From a virus, in the IMG/VR virus record IMGVR_UViG_3300037325_000529, positions 1-25,226 of that record: a stretch of DNA of 25,226 nucleotides. One strand, given 5' to 3'. Numbering within the stretch: position 1 is the first letter of the stretch; each line of letters opens with the position of its first letter. Shown one piece after another: positions 6,320-14,386 of the stretch. The notes beneath the pieces were generated by a model that made no database searches, had not been told where the DNA came from, and saw nothing but the letters and a program-made list of their open reading frames with translations. Both the position numbers and the translations under genes were made by a program.

Positions 6320-9300
6320 TTAGATGCCCCAGAGAAACCCCCAGCCACGATCCCAACCGGCAGCAAAGGGAGCAGTCAACTGGTACCGGCGCGCTTCCTG
6401 GTCGGAGAGCCAGGTGTCTCCGACCAACCGGCGCGACCGGACGGCGATGTCGATCTCAGCTGTTCGATCGGGCGCGCCGCTCTCTGGGATGGCCTCGGGC
6501 GCCAGCGTCCAGCTTGTGCCGATGCCCGCGTCAGTGACGATGCCGGGCGGCATCAGGGCCAGGCCGGTGTCGGGGTCAATCCAGCGCACCTCGATCGCAT
6601 AGCCGACGCCCGGCTCCGGCCCGATGGAGCCGCCCGTGTGATCGACGATGACCGGGCTGGTCTGGGTGAGGCGATCGCGATGAGCCCACGTCAGAACCAG
6701 ATCACCGGCCACCAACACATCGACATCGGGCGTGTAACTGCCGTTGGCTTGCACCCGCCCAGGCGGCAAGGGTCGGATGGCCCGTCTGTTCAGCATCACG
6801 CTGTCTTCCGGGGCCAGCGCAAACGCCAGCGTGCCGCGCCCGGTCTCGGGCAGCAATCGCACTGCAAGTGTTTCTCCCGACGCCCAGCTTTCTTCAGTGA
6901 TCCGCGCGCCTTCGTCAAAGAAGACCACCGGTGTGCCTGCCGCATGGGCGCGCGGCACGGTGTCGAGGCACCCCCGGCCTACGGTGATGGCCGTGGAAGT
7001 GATCCCGTCGACGCGCACCAGTTCGCCATCGATGCTGCCCAGCGTGCCAATCCCGACTTCGCCAATGTCGCGCCAGCCGGTGACGGGGAGGACGCGCGCC
7101 TCCGGGTGGTCCGAGACGCCCGCCGCGAGTAGCGCCGTCGGCGCAAAGGCGACCACGCCCTCCTGCGCAGGGCCGGTGCCGGGATCAATCCAGAGTTCTG
7201 CCACCAGCGCGTCGGCACTGGGACGTTCGCCAGTGGCGACCAGCACGCCCGCATCAGGATCCTCTGACAGGATACGGTCGGCCTCGCTGTGGCTCAACTC
7301 GCGGACCAGCAGCCAATACGGCGCTTCAGCCGCTATGCGGCGGGTCAACGCGCGTGGGGGTGCGGCAACGCCTTTCCCGGTCGGCATGCGCCCGCCTGCA
7401 ATGGCGGTGGCCCCCAGCGCAAAGACATCCTCGGCCAACTTCAGCCGGATGCCATTGTCGCGGCCATCGCCCTGACCGATTTCGGAGATGCGCATCACCA
7501 CATCGGCCAGCCCGAGATGCGGCGCGCGCAGCCGGATCACATCGCCGGGCCCGAGGTCCGCGCCTTTCCGGTTCACCACGATCTCACCCGACAGCAGCGG
7601 CACCGAAAGAGCCCGCAGGTCACGTTCGGCCACGCGGATCGCCAGCCCCTGATAGCGGATGCCAGGATAATCGAGTGTGGTCGCAATCACCTCACCCATA
7701 GCCTGTACCCGGGCCGTGTCAGTAACGCTGACCGCACCCGTATCGTCCGTCCAGGCGTCAGTGAAGCGCACGGTGACGCTGTTTACGAGGTCTGAGGGCG
7801 CGCGCCGCCCCAGCCGACCCCAGTCCACGACATTGGTGTCGTCGAAGAGTGGCAGGTTTGCTGCCACATAATCCGCCCGGATGAGCTTCAACTCCCAGAG
7901 CCCGGTGCGCCGGTCGATGAACAGCGTGGCGTCAATGTGGTCGAGAACGCTGCCGATGAAGTCCTCGATCGAGCTGTCCTGCTGCCAGATCAATGAGAGG
8001 CCGAAGCCCTCGGTGTAAAGCGTGTCCGCCGCGCCGGTAAAACTGGCCCCGATCTCGACCGATGCATAGCCCAGACCCCAGTCGCGGTTGGTGAGGCACT
8101 CGCGGATGATATGCGCGGGGTTCATATCGGGCCCGTTGCCGAAGGCCCCGCGCAGGGAAGACACAAGCGCTTGGGGGTTCCCGGGCGGGATGACCGGCAC
8201 GCCGTCGACAGGCGTGTTGTCAATGCGCGCGGTGAAGGTCGTATTGGCCAGCGCGATGTTGAAGCCGAAAATGTCGGCCGGCGGCAGGGTGGCGATGGTG
8301 GCGACTGCTGCATCAACCGAAGAGACTGGCGACGGCTCACCATCGGTTACGAAGATGACGATCCTGCGCTTGGACCCGCCGCCGGCAAAAAAGGTCGCCG
8401 CTTGCGAGAAGGCTGCGTTAAAGCTGGTGCCGCCTGAGGTGCTGTTCGACAGCGCCAGCATCCAGGCCTCGAGCGCCATGTAATCCTCGGGTTCCATGTC
8501 GCGTCGCTCAATCGCGCCTGCGACGCCCGCGTTCCACAGCACTATCGCCATATCATTTGGCCGGTCAGGATCGACACCCGCCCCGATCTCGCGGATCAGC
8601 GCTGCGACGCCCGCCTTTTGCGCCGCCATGCGCGTGCCCGACATCGAACCCGAGACATCAAGTGCTACGTAGATCGCCGCATCCGAGATATTGGCCTCGG
8701 GCACGATGGGGGCCTTGTCCGGATACCATTGCACTGAACCCGCTTCGCCGGTCAGCACCCGGGTCACGCGCACGGCCCAAGGTTTCAGATAAGGGTTGAT
8801 GCCGAGATACACCTGCCGCAGCACCAGGCTGCAAAGCCCGCGATATGCGGGCACATCCCCGTTTATGCGCGCTGCCAGATAGTCGTTCTGTCCCTGGCCC
8901 GGCCCGCCCACCAGCACATCGACATTACCGACGATCCCACCCTCGCGGCTCTCACCGCCAAAGAGGTCTGGCTTGTCGATCCGGATACGCCCACCACCCG
9001 CACCGGCATTGCTGGCGGCAGTCGTTGCCTCGAACACCTCAACCGACTGCGCCGGGAAGCTCAGTCCTTCGGGGAGGACGGACCAGGAGGTGACATTGCT
9101 GGCGGCATTGAAGGCAACGCCGCGCAGCGTGACCGTCTGGCTCGCGCCATTCGCCAGCAGCAAGCGGTAGTCCCTCCCGATCCGCACCCCGGCACGCGTC
9201 CCCGGAAAGGTGATCGTGGCACCGGTGTCGCCTGCGAGGGCTGCGGTGGCGACCATGCCCGCAACCGTGCCGATGCGCACTTCGACTGCCGCGCCACCGC

Positions 9301-9451
9301 CCGAGACACTGCTGCCTGTGGTGACTGACCAGGCAGTGCGGCGGTCGACAAGGATCTCCCGGATCGCATCGATCGGCCCGTGGCAAAGCGCCATATGCAT
9401 TCCGAGCGAATAGCGAAAACCGACCGTCTGCGCCTTGCTACGCCCGCCCAT
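6320..9451 (-). CDS. Tail hub / host-specificity protein with inserted vWA domain
   Basis: The 1043-aa product is the largest in the cluster and sits where lambda gpJ would be. It starts 'MGGRSKAQTVGFRYSLGMHMALCHGPIDAI', the usual opening of phage tail hub proteins, and carries 'DMNPAHIIRECLTNRDWGLGY' (about residues 442-462), also typical of that family. Between them lies a von Willebrand A-type domain (about residues 258-435) with a complete MIDAS: D265-V-S267-G-S269, T342 in 'SGGTSFN' and D370 in 'VTDGEPS'. MIDAS sites bind Mg2+ or other divalent ions and support adhesion. The rest is beta-rich hub and fibronectin-like sequence. It overlaps the upstream 72-aa gene by 14 nt. The expected role is to form the tail tip and take part in receptor recognition or DNA entry. 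Confidence 0.88.
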   Translation of the reverse strand: MGGRSKAQTVGFRYSLGMHMALCHGPIDAIREILVDRRTAWSVTTGSSVSGGGAAVEVRIGTVAGMVATAALAGDTGATITFPGTRAGVRIGRDYRLLLANGASQTVTLRGVAFNAASNVTSWSVLPEGLSFPAQSVEVFEATTAASNAGAGGGRIRIDKPDLFGGESREGGIVGNVDVLVGGPGQGQNDYLAARINGDVPAYRGLCSLVLRQVYLGINPYLKPWAVRVTRVLTGEAGSVQWYPDKAPIVPEANISDAAIYVALDVSGSMSGTRMAAQKAGVAALIREIGAGVDPDRPNDMAIVLWNAGVAGAIERRDMEPEDYMALEAWMLALSNSTSGGTSFNAAFSQAATFFAGGGSKRRIVIFVTDGEPSPVSSVDAAVATIATLPPADIFGFNIALANTTFTARIDNTPVDGVPVIPPGNPQALVSSLRGAFGNGPDMNPAHIIRECLTNRDWGLGYASVEIGASFTGAADTLYTEGFGLSLIWQQDSSIEDFIGSVLDHIDATLFIDRRTGLWELKLIRADYVAANLPLFDDTNVVDWGRLGRRAPSDLVNSVTVRFTDAWTDDTGAVSVTDTARVQAMGEVIATTLDYPGIRYQGLAIRVAERDLRALSVPLLSGEIVVNRKGADLGPGDVIRLRAPHLGLADVVMRISEIGQGDGRDNGIRLKLAEDVFALGATAIAGGRMPTGKGVAAPPRALTRRIAAEAPYWLLVRELSHSEADRILSEDPDAGVLVATGERPSADALVAELWIDPGTGPAQEGVVAFAPTALLAAGVSDHPEARVLPVTGWRDIGEVGIGTLGSIDGELVRVDGITSTAITVGRGCLDTVPRAHAAGTPVVFFDEGARITEESWASGETLAVRLLPETGRGTLAFALAPEDSVMLNRRAIRPLPPGRVQANGSYTPDVDVLVAGDLVLTWAHRDRLTQTSPVIVDHTGGSIGPEPGVGYAIEVRWIDPDTGLALMPPGIVTDAGIGTSWTLAPEAIPESGAPDRTAEIDIAVRSRRLVGDTWLSDQEARRYQLTAPFAAGWDRGWGFLWGI

Positions 9452-9656
9452 CGCTGGCCTCCATCGTTGCGGCGCGCGTTTTGGCGACCTGAATTACTGG
9501 TTCCACCAGCGCGTCATTGGTGGCGCGCAAGCGATCAGCGTCTATCCCGTGGGTCAGAAAATCCTGCCAGTCCAACCCATGACGGCGGAACCATGGCCGC
9601 ACACCGGCGAGGCAATAGCGAGCATCGCGAAGGTCATGGATTGTCACGCGCGTCAC
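9438..9656 (-). CDS. Small tail-tip-associated protein
   Basis: The 72-aa protein begins at a GTG that overlaps the preceding stop as GTGA. The motif 'VTIHDLRDARYCLAGVRPWFRRHGLDWQDFLTHGID' followed by a helical C-terminus recurs, as I recall, in tail operons of Rhodobacterales phages directly before the hub gene. No enzymatic motif or membrane segment is visible. The 14-nt overlap with the hub gene suggests coupled translation. It could be a chaperone or a minor tail-tip protein; the function is unknown. Confidence 0.72.
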   Translation of the reverse strand: MTRVTIHDLRDARYCLAGVRPWFRRHGLDWQDFLTHGIDADRLRATNDALVEPVIQVAKTRAATMEASDGRA

Positions 9657-9901
9657 TTCTTGCCGCCTTTCTTCTTGATCGGGTCCACTTTCAGATCCCC
9701 CGCCCAGACCACGTTGGGTCCGGTGATCAGCACGGTGCCAAAGATGACCGGGATTGGGCGGCCTTCCTCGGCCGTGGGCAGGCTGAAATCATCAAGCCCC
9801 GCAGCGAGAGGCTTTTCAACCTTAGGGCGCGGGCTCAGTGCATAGGATATCGCCGAGAGCACCAACCCGAGAACGAGCTGCGCGATGAAGTTCCAGACCA
9901 T
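9653..9901 (-). CDS. Small tail assembly protein with N-terminal hydrophobic helix
   Basis: The 82-aa product has a hydrophobic N-terminal helix (about residues 4-22, 'NFIAQLVLGLVLSAISYAL') followed by a short soluble part ('RPIPVIFGTVLITGPNVVWAGDL') and a lysine-rich end ('KKKGGKK'). The phrase 'PIPVIFGT' also occurs at the start of hub proteins of other tailed phages, so this may be a detached N-terminal piece of the hub or a companion that inserts in the membrane during infection. It is coupled to the downstream gene (GTGA) and lies 9 nt after the DUF2163 gene. The role is inferred from position only. Confidence 0.7.
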   Translation of the reverse strand: MVWNFIAQLVLGLVLSAISYALSPRPKVEKPLAAGLDDFSLPTAEEGRPIPVIFGTVLITGPNVVWAGDLKVDPIKKKGGKK

Positions 9902-9910
9902 GATGAATTC

Positions 9911-10777
9911 TCAGACGATGGAGCCGCCGCCGAAGGGGTTGCGGCCGGGGATTTCCGGAAAGCCCCCGAAATTAGCGAGGTTGCCGAACTTCGCCGCACA
10001 GGTGCTGGCGCGCAGATCGCAACCCGGGGCGATGTCGGCGAGGACAGGGAGTGGATCGCCCGTATCCGGGTCGAATTCCGGCATGGTGAGCGCTGCGGCG
10101 AGTTCCGGCATCGGGCGCGAAAGCGTTATGGTCCCGGCTGAGTGGCCCGTGATGAAGCCCAATTGCAGCCCAAACCGCAGCACCCCGCCGCGATACCAGC
10201 CGTTCGGTGCGCTGGCAGCTTCGGGGATTGTCACCGTCGATCCGCCATTTGCAGCGGTTGTCACTGTGCCTGTCAGCCAGGAAAGCGCGATGTCGAGTCC
10301 GCAACCCCGCCCATAGAGGGCATGACGGCAGAGCCGCTGGTATTTTGCCCGCACGCCCGCGCGGCGCAGCGTGCTGAAGATCGACTCGGCTTGCAGCAGA
10401 ATACGCTGCCCTTCAACTTCTGCACCCACCACGCGACCTTTCCAATGCGCCACCGTCTCGCCCAGCACCTGCTCGTGGCCGCGAAAGATGGTCAGCGTGA
10501 CAGACGTATTGCCTAATGGGGCAAGGAAGCGCCGTACAAAAAAATGAGACAAGGGCCAGGTCAGTCCTAACCGCCCGCGCTCGATCTCGCTTGTCTGCAC
10601 CACATCGCCATGCGCCACGGCGGCGGGTTCCCAAGTGATCGCATCTCCGCCACTTCCCACGCTGGTCCATGCCGTTGCGCGACTGGTGAAACGCCAGACC
10701 TGATCGCCTTCCACGAATTGGTAGAGGAAGTAGGGGCGGCCCTCGGCGGCAGAGGCTTCGATACTGGCGTAGGTCAT
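9911..10777 (-). CDS. DUF2163 / phage BR0599-family tail-tip protein
   Basis: The start is the ATG at 10777, which overlaps the stop of the preceding gene (ATGA) and gives 288 aa; the much longer open frame upstream is shadow sequence. Residues about 1-165 fit DUF2163 ('FTSRATAWTSVGSGGDAITWEP', 'IERGRLGLTWPLSHFF'). The C-terminal part fits the BR0599 domain, with conserved cysteines 'YQRLCRHALYGRGCGLD' (C150, C159) and 'GCDLRASTCAAKFGNLANFGGFPEIPGRNPF'. The same domains occur in the gene transfer agents of Rhodobacterales and in related siphophages, in the tail-tip region between tape measure and hub. It is probably a hub or baseplate ring component. The paired cysteines might coordinate a metal cluster; this is not tested here. 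Confidence 0.85.
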   Translation of the reverse strand: MTYASIEASAAEGRPYFLYQFVEGDQVWRFTSRATAWTSVGSGGDAITWEPAAVAHGDVVQTSEIERGRLGLTWPLSHFFVRRFLAPLGNTSVTLTIFRGHEQVLGETVAHWKGRVVGAEVEGQRILLQAESIFSTLRRAGVRAKYQRLCRHALYGRGCGLDIALSWLTGTVTTAANGGSTVTIPEAASAPNGWYRGGVLRFGLQLGFITGHSAGTITLSRPMPELAAALTMPEFDPDTGDPLPVLADIAPGCDLRASTCAAKFGNLANFGGFPEIPGRNPFGGGSIV

Positions 10778-11940
10778 GCGGGCACCTCGATGACAGGCAG
10801 TGTCACTTCGCTTGAAACTGCCCCGTGTTGGATCTCCACGCGGTCGGCTTCCGAGCGCATCGCGGTCAGGAAATGCACCTTGGTCGTCAGTGGGACCGGC
10901 TCGCCGAGGTTTGAGGACAGTGTTAGTCGATGATCGGCACCCTCGACGATGGCGGCAGTGATCGAGCGGAACCGCAGTGCACCGGGCATCTCCAGCATGA
11001 TCGGGCGGCCCACATAGGCCGCAAGCGACGCGACCGGTGCCACGCGCATCAGTACCGAGCCCGAGGTCATGGCCGTGCGTAGCTGCAACTCGTGCCCCCA
11101 AGTTGGCAGCCAGAAGCTCGCCTGCCGCCCGCGGAGCGACCAGAGCCAGCGGCGCAGGGCGTGACGCACGCTCAGACCTTGCGCCTTCAGCGTGATCGTT
11201 TCACTGCGTTCAAACACGTCGCGCATCGGCTCCACCACAACGGGTCCGAAGCCGTTGTCGACATATTCGACAGCGCGGCGCAGGCTGGCGCTGAGAGGGC
11301 GGCGCACAAGGCTCGCGTCGGTTTGCACCGAACGGCCGAGGTAGGTCAGTAGAACTGGCGCGGTGATGTCGGGTGCATCCCGAAGCATGAAGCTGGCCGT
11401 AACCGTGCCATCGCCCTGCCTGCGGCGCACGATCTCGACCGCTGAGGTCAGCACGCCCGCCCGGATCGGCGCGACCGTGATCCGCCGCGCCGCCACCAAC
11501 ATGTCTGGCAGCTGCAGCACCAGCGGGTCAGCCAGGATCAGCCGGTCGGCCTGAACGGTGGCGATGGCCACGATGGCCGCCGCCCCACCATCGACAGCAA
11601 TTGCCGCAAAATCGCCACCACGGAAATCCGACAGACCCGTGTCGAGCAGGATCTCACTCGCACCCTGCACTAGGTCTGACCCTGGCTGCGGTGCAAGATG
11701 CCAGAGCGGTAAAAGCCAGTCGCTCGCAAATCCTGCCCGCGCCAGCTCCGCAGCACGGGCCATGCCAAGCGCATCCAGACGATGGCGGAAGGTCGCGATC
11801 TCGCGCGGGCGGGGCCGGAGTGCGATGCGCTGTTCACCCAGCTTCGCCTGCAGCACATCAGTGCGCCATTCCAGCACCTCGCTGATCTCCTGCGCCGCCG
11901 GGAAGGACCAGAGAGGCAGCATGCCTACAGCATCAGGCAT
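10774..11940 (-). CDS. Tail protein of unknown fold, distal tail candidate
   Basis: The 388-aa product has N-terminal sequence 'LPLWSFPAAQEISEVLEWRTDVLQAKLGEQRIALRPRPREI', a pattern I associate with proteins lying between tape measure and DUF2163 in alphaproteobacterial siphophages. It is beta-rich throughout, with no signal peptide, no membrane segment and no catalytic motif. It overlaps the tape-measure stop by 8 nt and the DUF2163 gene by 4 nt. An in-frame ATG at 11922 is an alternative start. Position just after the tape measure makes it a candidate distal tail protein, the adaptor between tail tube and hub. I cannot confirm this from motifs. Confidence 0.7.
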   Translation of the reverse strand: MPDAVGMLPLWSFPAAQEISEVLEWRTDVLQAKLGEQRIALRPRPREIATFRHRLDALGMARAAELARAGFASDWLLPLWHLAPQPGSDLVQGASEILLDTGLSDFRGGDFAAIAVDGGAAAIVAIATVQADRLILADPLVLQLPDMLVAARRITVAPIRAGVLTSAVEIVRRRQGDGTVTASFMLRDAPDITAPVLLTYLGRSVQTDASLVRRPLSASLRRAVEYVDNGFGPVVVEPMRDVFERSETITLKAQGLSVRHALRRWLWSLRGRQASFWLPTWGHELQLRTAMTSGSVLMRVAPVASLAAYVGRPIMLEMPGALRFRSITAAIVEGADHRLTLSSNLGEPVPLTTKVHFLTAMRSEADRVEIQHGAVSSEVTLPVIEVPA

Positions 11941-14386
11941 TCAATGCACTCCGATTGCGCCGGATGACATTCAGGATGGCCCGCTCGCCGGAGGCCGTGG
12001 CGAGGTAGTCGCCGACCACGGACGGGTCGAGGACGTTGATGATGCGGGTCGACATGTCCTGCGCGGGTTGCGTCGCTCCGGCGCCGTTCATCTCCACCCC
12101 CAGCCGCCCGTCGCGTCCGCGGCGCAGCGGCAGGATCGCCTCGGGCCCGGCCTCACCCATCAGTCCAATCCCGCGTGAAAACGGAAACACCGTCGGCCGG
12201 TTCACCACGCCCCCGCGGGCAAAGGCCGTCAGTTCCTGCCCCCCGGCGAAAACGCCACCGCGCGCAAAGCTGAAGAGGCTGGCGAAGAAACCGCCACCGC
12301 CACCCATGCCGGAAAAGGCGTTGATCAGCGCGTTCTCAATCGGTTTGAATGCCGCCTCGATCAGCCGGTTCGCAAGATTCTGGGCGATGGTTGAGACGGC
12401 GCTGGCGAAGGTCTGCCAAGTGAACTCGCCAGATTTCAACGCCTCCTTAATCGGCCCTGTAATGTCCTGCGCCAGGCCTTGGGCGATCTCGCGCGAGCGT
12501 TCCTGCGCGGCACGAACTGCCTCAGTTGTAGCCTCCCAGGCATTGCGGGCGGTGTCCGCTGCTTCGCGCAGGGCCTGACCAGCACCGCGACCGGCACCAC
12601 CCGCGCGCCCTGCGGTCTCGCTGGTAGCATCCAGCGCATCCTCCAGCCCTTCGGCGGCGGTGCGCGCGCCAGTGAGCGCGGCCTCCGAGTCCATTCCTGA
12701 CGCAGTGACGGCTTCGCGCAGGGCGGCGACGGTTTCGAGCGGGGCTGTTGCCGCCTCGACCACACCCGTCATCGTCGCGCGCAGAGCCTCTGCCTGAACG
12801 CGCGCTTCCTCAGCATAAGCACCGAGCCCGATGTCTGGCATTGTGATTGGCTCGGTATTGAACGCCGCCTGAAACACTGCCCGGGCCTCCGTCCCTGCAT
12901 CAGCCACTGATCCTGCAAAGGGATTGTCGATCCGACCCAGTTCCAGATTGCCGATCAGCGAGATGCGCCGCTCGATGCCCAGCGCCTCGAGGCCCGCATT
13001 AATCCCGTCCAGAAATCCGTTGATGCGCTGGCCAACACCATTCAGCATCGCCTCGACGCCGGAGATTAGCGCATTTGCTGCCTGAAACGCGAAGTCGCCA
13101 ATCGCACCGGGTAGTGCGCCCCAGAGCACCTTGATCGCCTCAAGTGCTCCTTGAAAGGTATTGATCGCCGCGTTGCCAAAACTGACCACCGCTTCCAGTG
13201 AGGCCTGCAGTGCTTCGGCGATTGCTGCCTTTATCTCAGCCCAGCTGGCCATGATCGCGAGCCCCATGGCGACAGCACCCAACTGCACGCGCTCCCACAC
13301 CTCGCGGGCGAGATCGCCCAGAAGCGAGAGCGCGTTGCCAAACCCGCCCGCACCGCGCACGAGCCGTCCAAACCAATGGATCAGTTCTCCTGCCGCCACG
13401 ACAAGGCCGATGAGTGGCAGACGCAGCAGCGCGCCGCGCAGGATCACCAGTGCCATGGCAAGACCGCGCACTGAAACCGCCGCCGCGATCTTGGCCACAA
13501 CGAAGCGTCCCGCCATCAAGGTAGCAATTCCTGTGGCATAGGCTGTCAGCCGTCCAAGGTTCTCGAAAACTGTCCGAATGGCGATCCCGAGCGGTCCGGT
13601 AGTGCGTGCCACCGCGGCCATCGCATTGGCCACGGCCTCCAGCGCAGGTGCTGCGGCGACTGCGAGCTGGTTCGAGAGCCCACGCCAGATCAGCCCCAGC
13701 CGCGAGATCGCATCATTTGTGCGCTCGATCTGAGCAGCGTCCTGATCAGACACCACCACCCCGAAATCGCGCACATCCTGCGTGGCTTGCCGCAGTGTCG
13801 CGGTGTCGATGCGCGTGAACACCAGCCCCGCACGATCCCCGAAGAGCTGCGAGGCTACCGCAGCGCGTTCGGCTTCTGGCACGAATTCCGCAAGCCGGTC
13901 CTGTATCAGCGCAATACGCTGGTCCAGCGGCAGTGCCTGCAACTCGGCTGCTGACAATCGCAAACGGTCGAGCGCGTCCGCAGCAGGGCCCGTGCCAGCA
14001 GCGGCCTGGCTCAGCCGTCGCGTCAACTGCATGGCGGCCTGTTCGACCTGACCCATCGACACGCCCGCCAGATCGCCTGCACGTTCCAGCACTTGAATGC
14101 TTTCAACAGTCGTGTCCAGCGAGGCGGCCAGCTTTGCCTGGGCATCCACCGTCTGCAGACCGGAGCGGATCATCGCTGTGGCCGCCGCCGCAATCGCTGC
14201 AGCTGCCGCGGCCATCGCCACCCGCGCACGCCGCGCAAAGGCGGCCAGCCGGGTATTGGCACCTTCCATTTCACGCGACAGACGGCCAAAGCCCCGGGCC
14301 CCGGCCTCGCCCACACCTTCCAGCTCGGCCTTTACCTGCCGCCCGCCAGTGGCGGACAGGCGCACGCTGACACGCTTTTCAGTCAT
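11933..14386 (-). CDS. Tail tape measure protein
   Basis: The 817-aa protein starts with 'MTEKRVSVRLSATGGRQVKAELEGVGEAG' and an alanine-rich helix, continues through long heptad-like helical regions, has a hydrophobic stretch (about residues 265-345) that may cross the membrane during DNA injection, and ends with the module 'FARGGVVNRPTVFPFSRG' and 'GLMGEAGPEAILPL', a strong signature of lambda-type tape measure proteins. It sets tail length during assembly; at about 1.5 angstrom per residue the tail would be roughly 120 nm (inference). It directly follows the tail chaperones; the -1 frame of the chaperone pair stops at 14379, overlapping this start by 8 nt. Confidence 0.92.
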   Translation of the reverse strand: MTEKRVSVRLSATGGRQVKAELEGVGEAGARGFGRLSREMEGANTRLAAFARRARVAMAAAAAAIAAAATAMIRSGLQTVDAQAKLAASLDTTVESIQVLERAGDLAGVSMGQVEQAAMQLTRRLSQAAAGTGPAADALDRLRLSAAELQALPLDQRIALIQDRLAEFVPEAERAAVASQLFGDRAGLVFTRIDTATLRQATQDVRDFGVVVSDQDAAQIERTNDAISRLGLIWRGLSNQLAVAAAPALEAVANAMAAVARTTGPLGIAIRTVFENLGRLTAYATGIATLMAGRFVVAKIAAAVSVRGLAMALVILRGALLRLPLIGLVVAAGELIHWFGRLVRGAGGFGNALSLLGDLAREVWERVQLGAVAMGLAIMASWAEIKAAIAEALQASLEAVVSFGNAAINTFQGALEAIKVLWGALPGAIGDFAFQAANALISGVEAMLNGVGQRINGFLDGINAGLEALGIERRISLIGNLELGRIDNPFAGSVADAGTEARAVFQAAFNTEPITMPDIGLGAYAEEARVQAEALRATMTGVVEAATAPLETVAALREAVTASGMDSEAALTGARTAAEGLEDALDATSETAGRAGGAGRGAGQALREAADTARNAWEATTEAVRAAQERSREIAQGLAQDITGPIKEALKSGEFTWQTFASAVSTIAQNLANRLIEAAFKPIENALINAFSGMGGGGGFFASLFSFARGGVFAGGQELTAFARGGVVNRPTVFPFSRGIGLMGEAGPEAILPLRRGRDGRLGVEMNGAGATQPAQDMSTRIINVLDPSVVGDYLATASGERAILNVIRRNRSALNA

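Noticed and set aside
10778-11101. Upstream extension of the DUF2163 frame
   Set aside because: It overlaps the preceding tail gene entirely and has shadow composition; the ATG at 10777 forms an ATGA overlap and matches the domain start.
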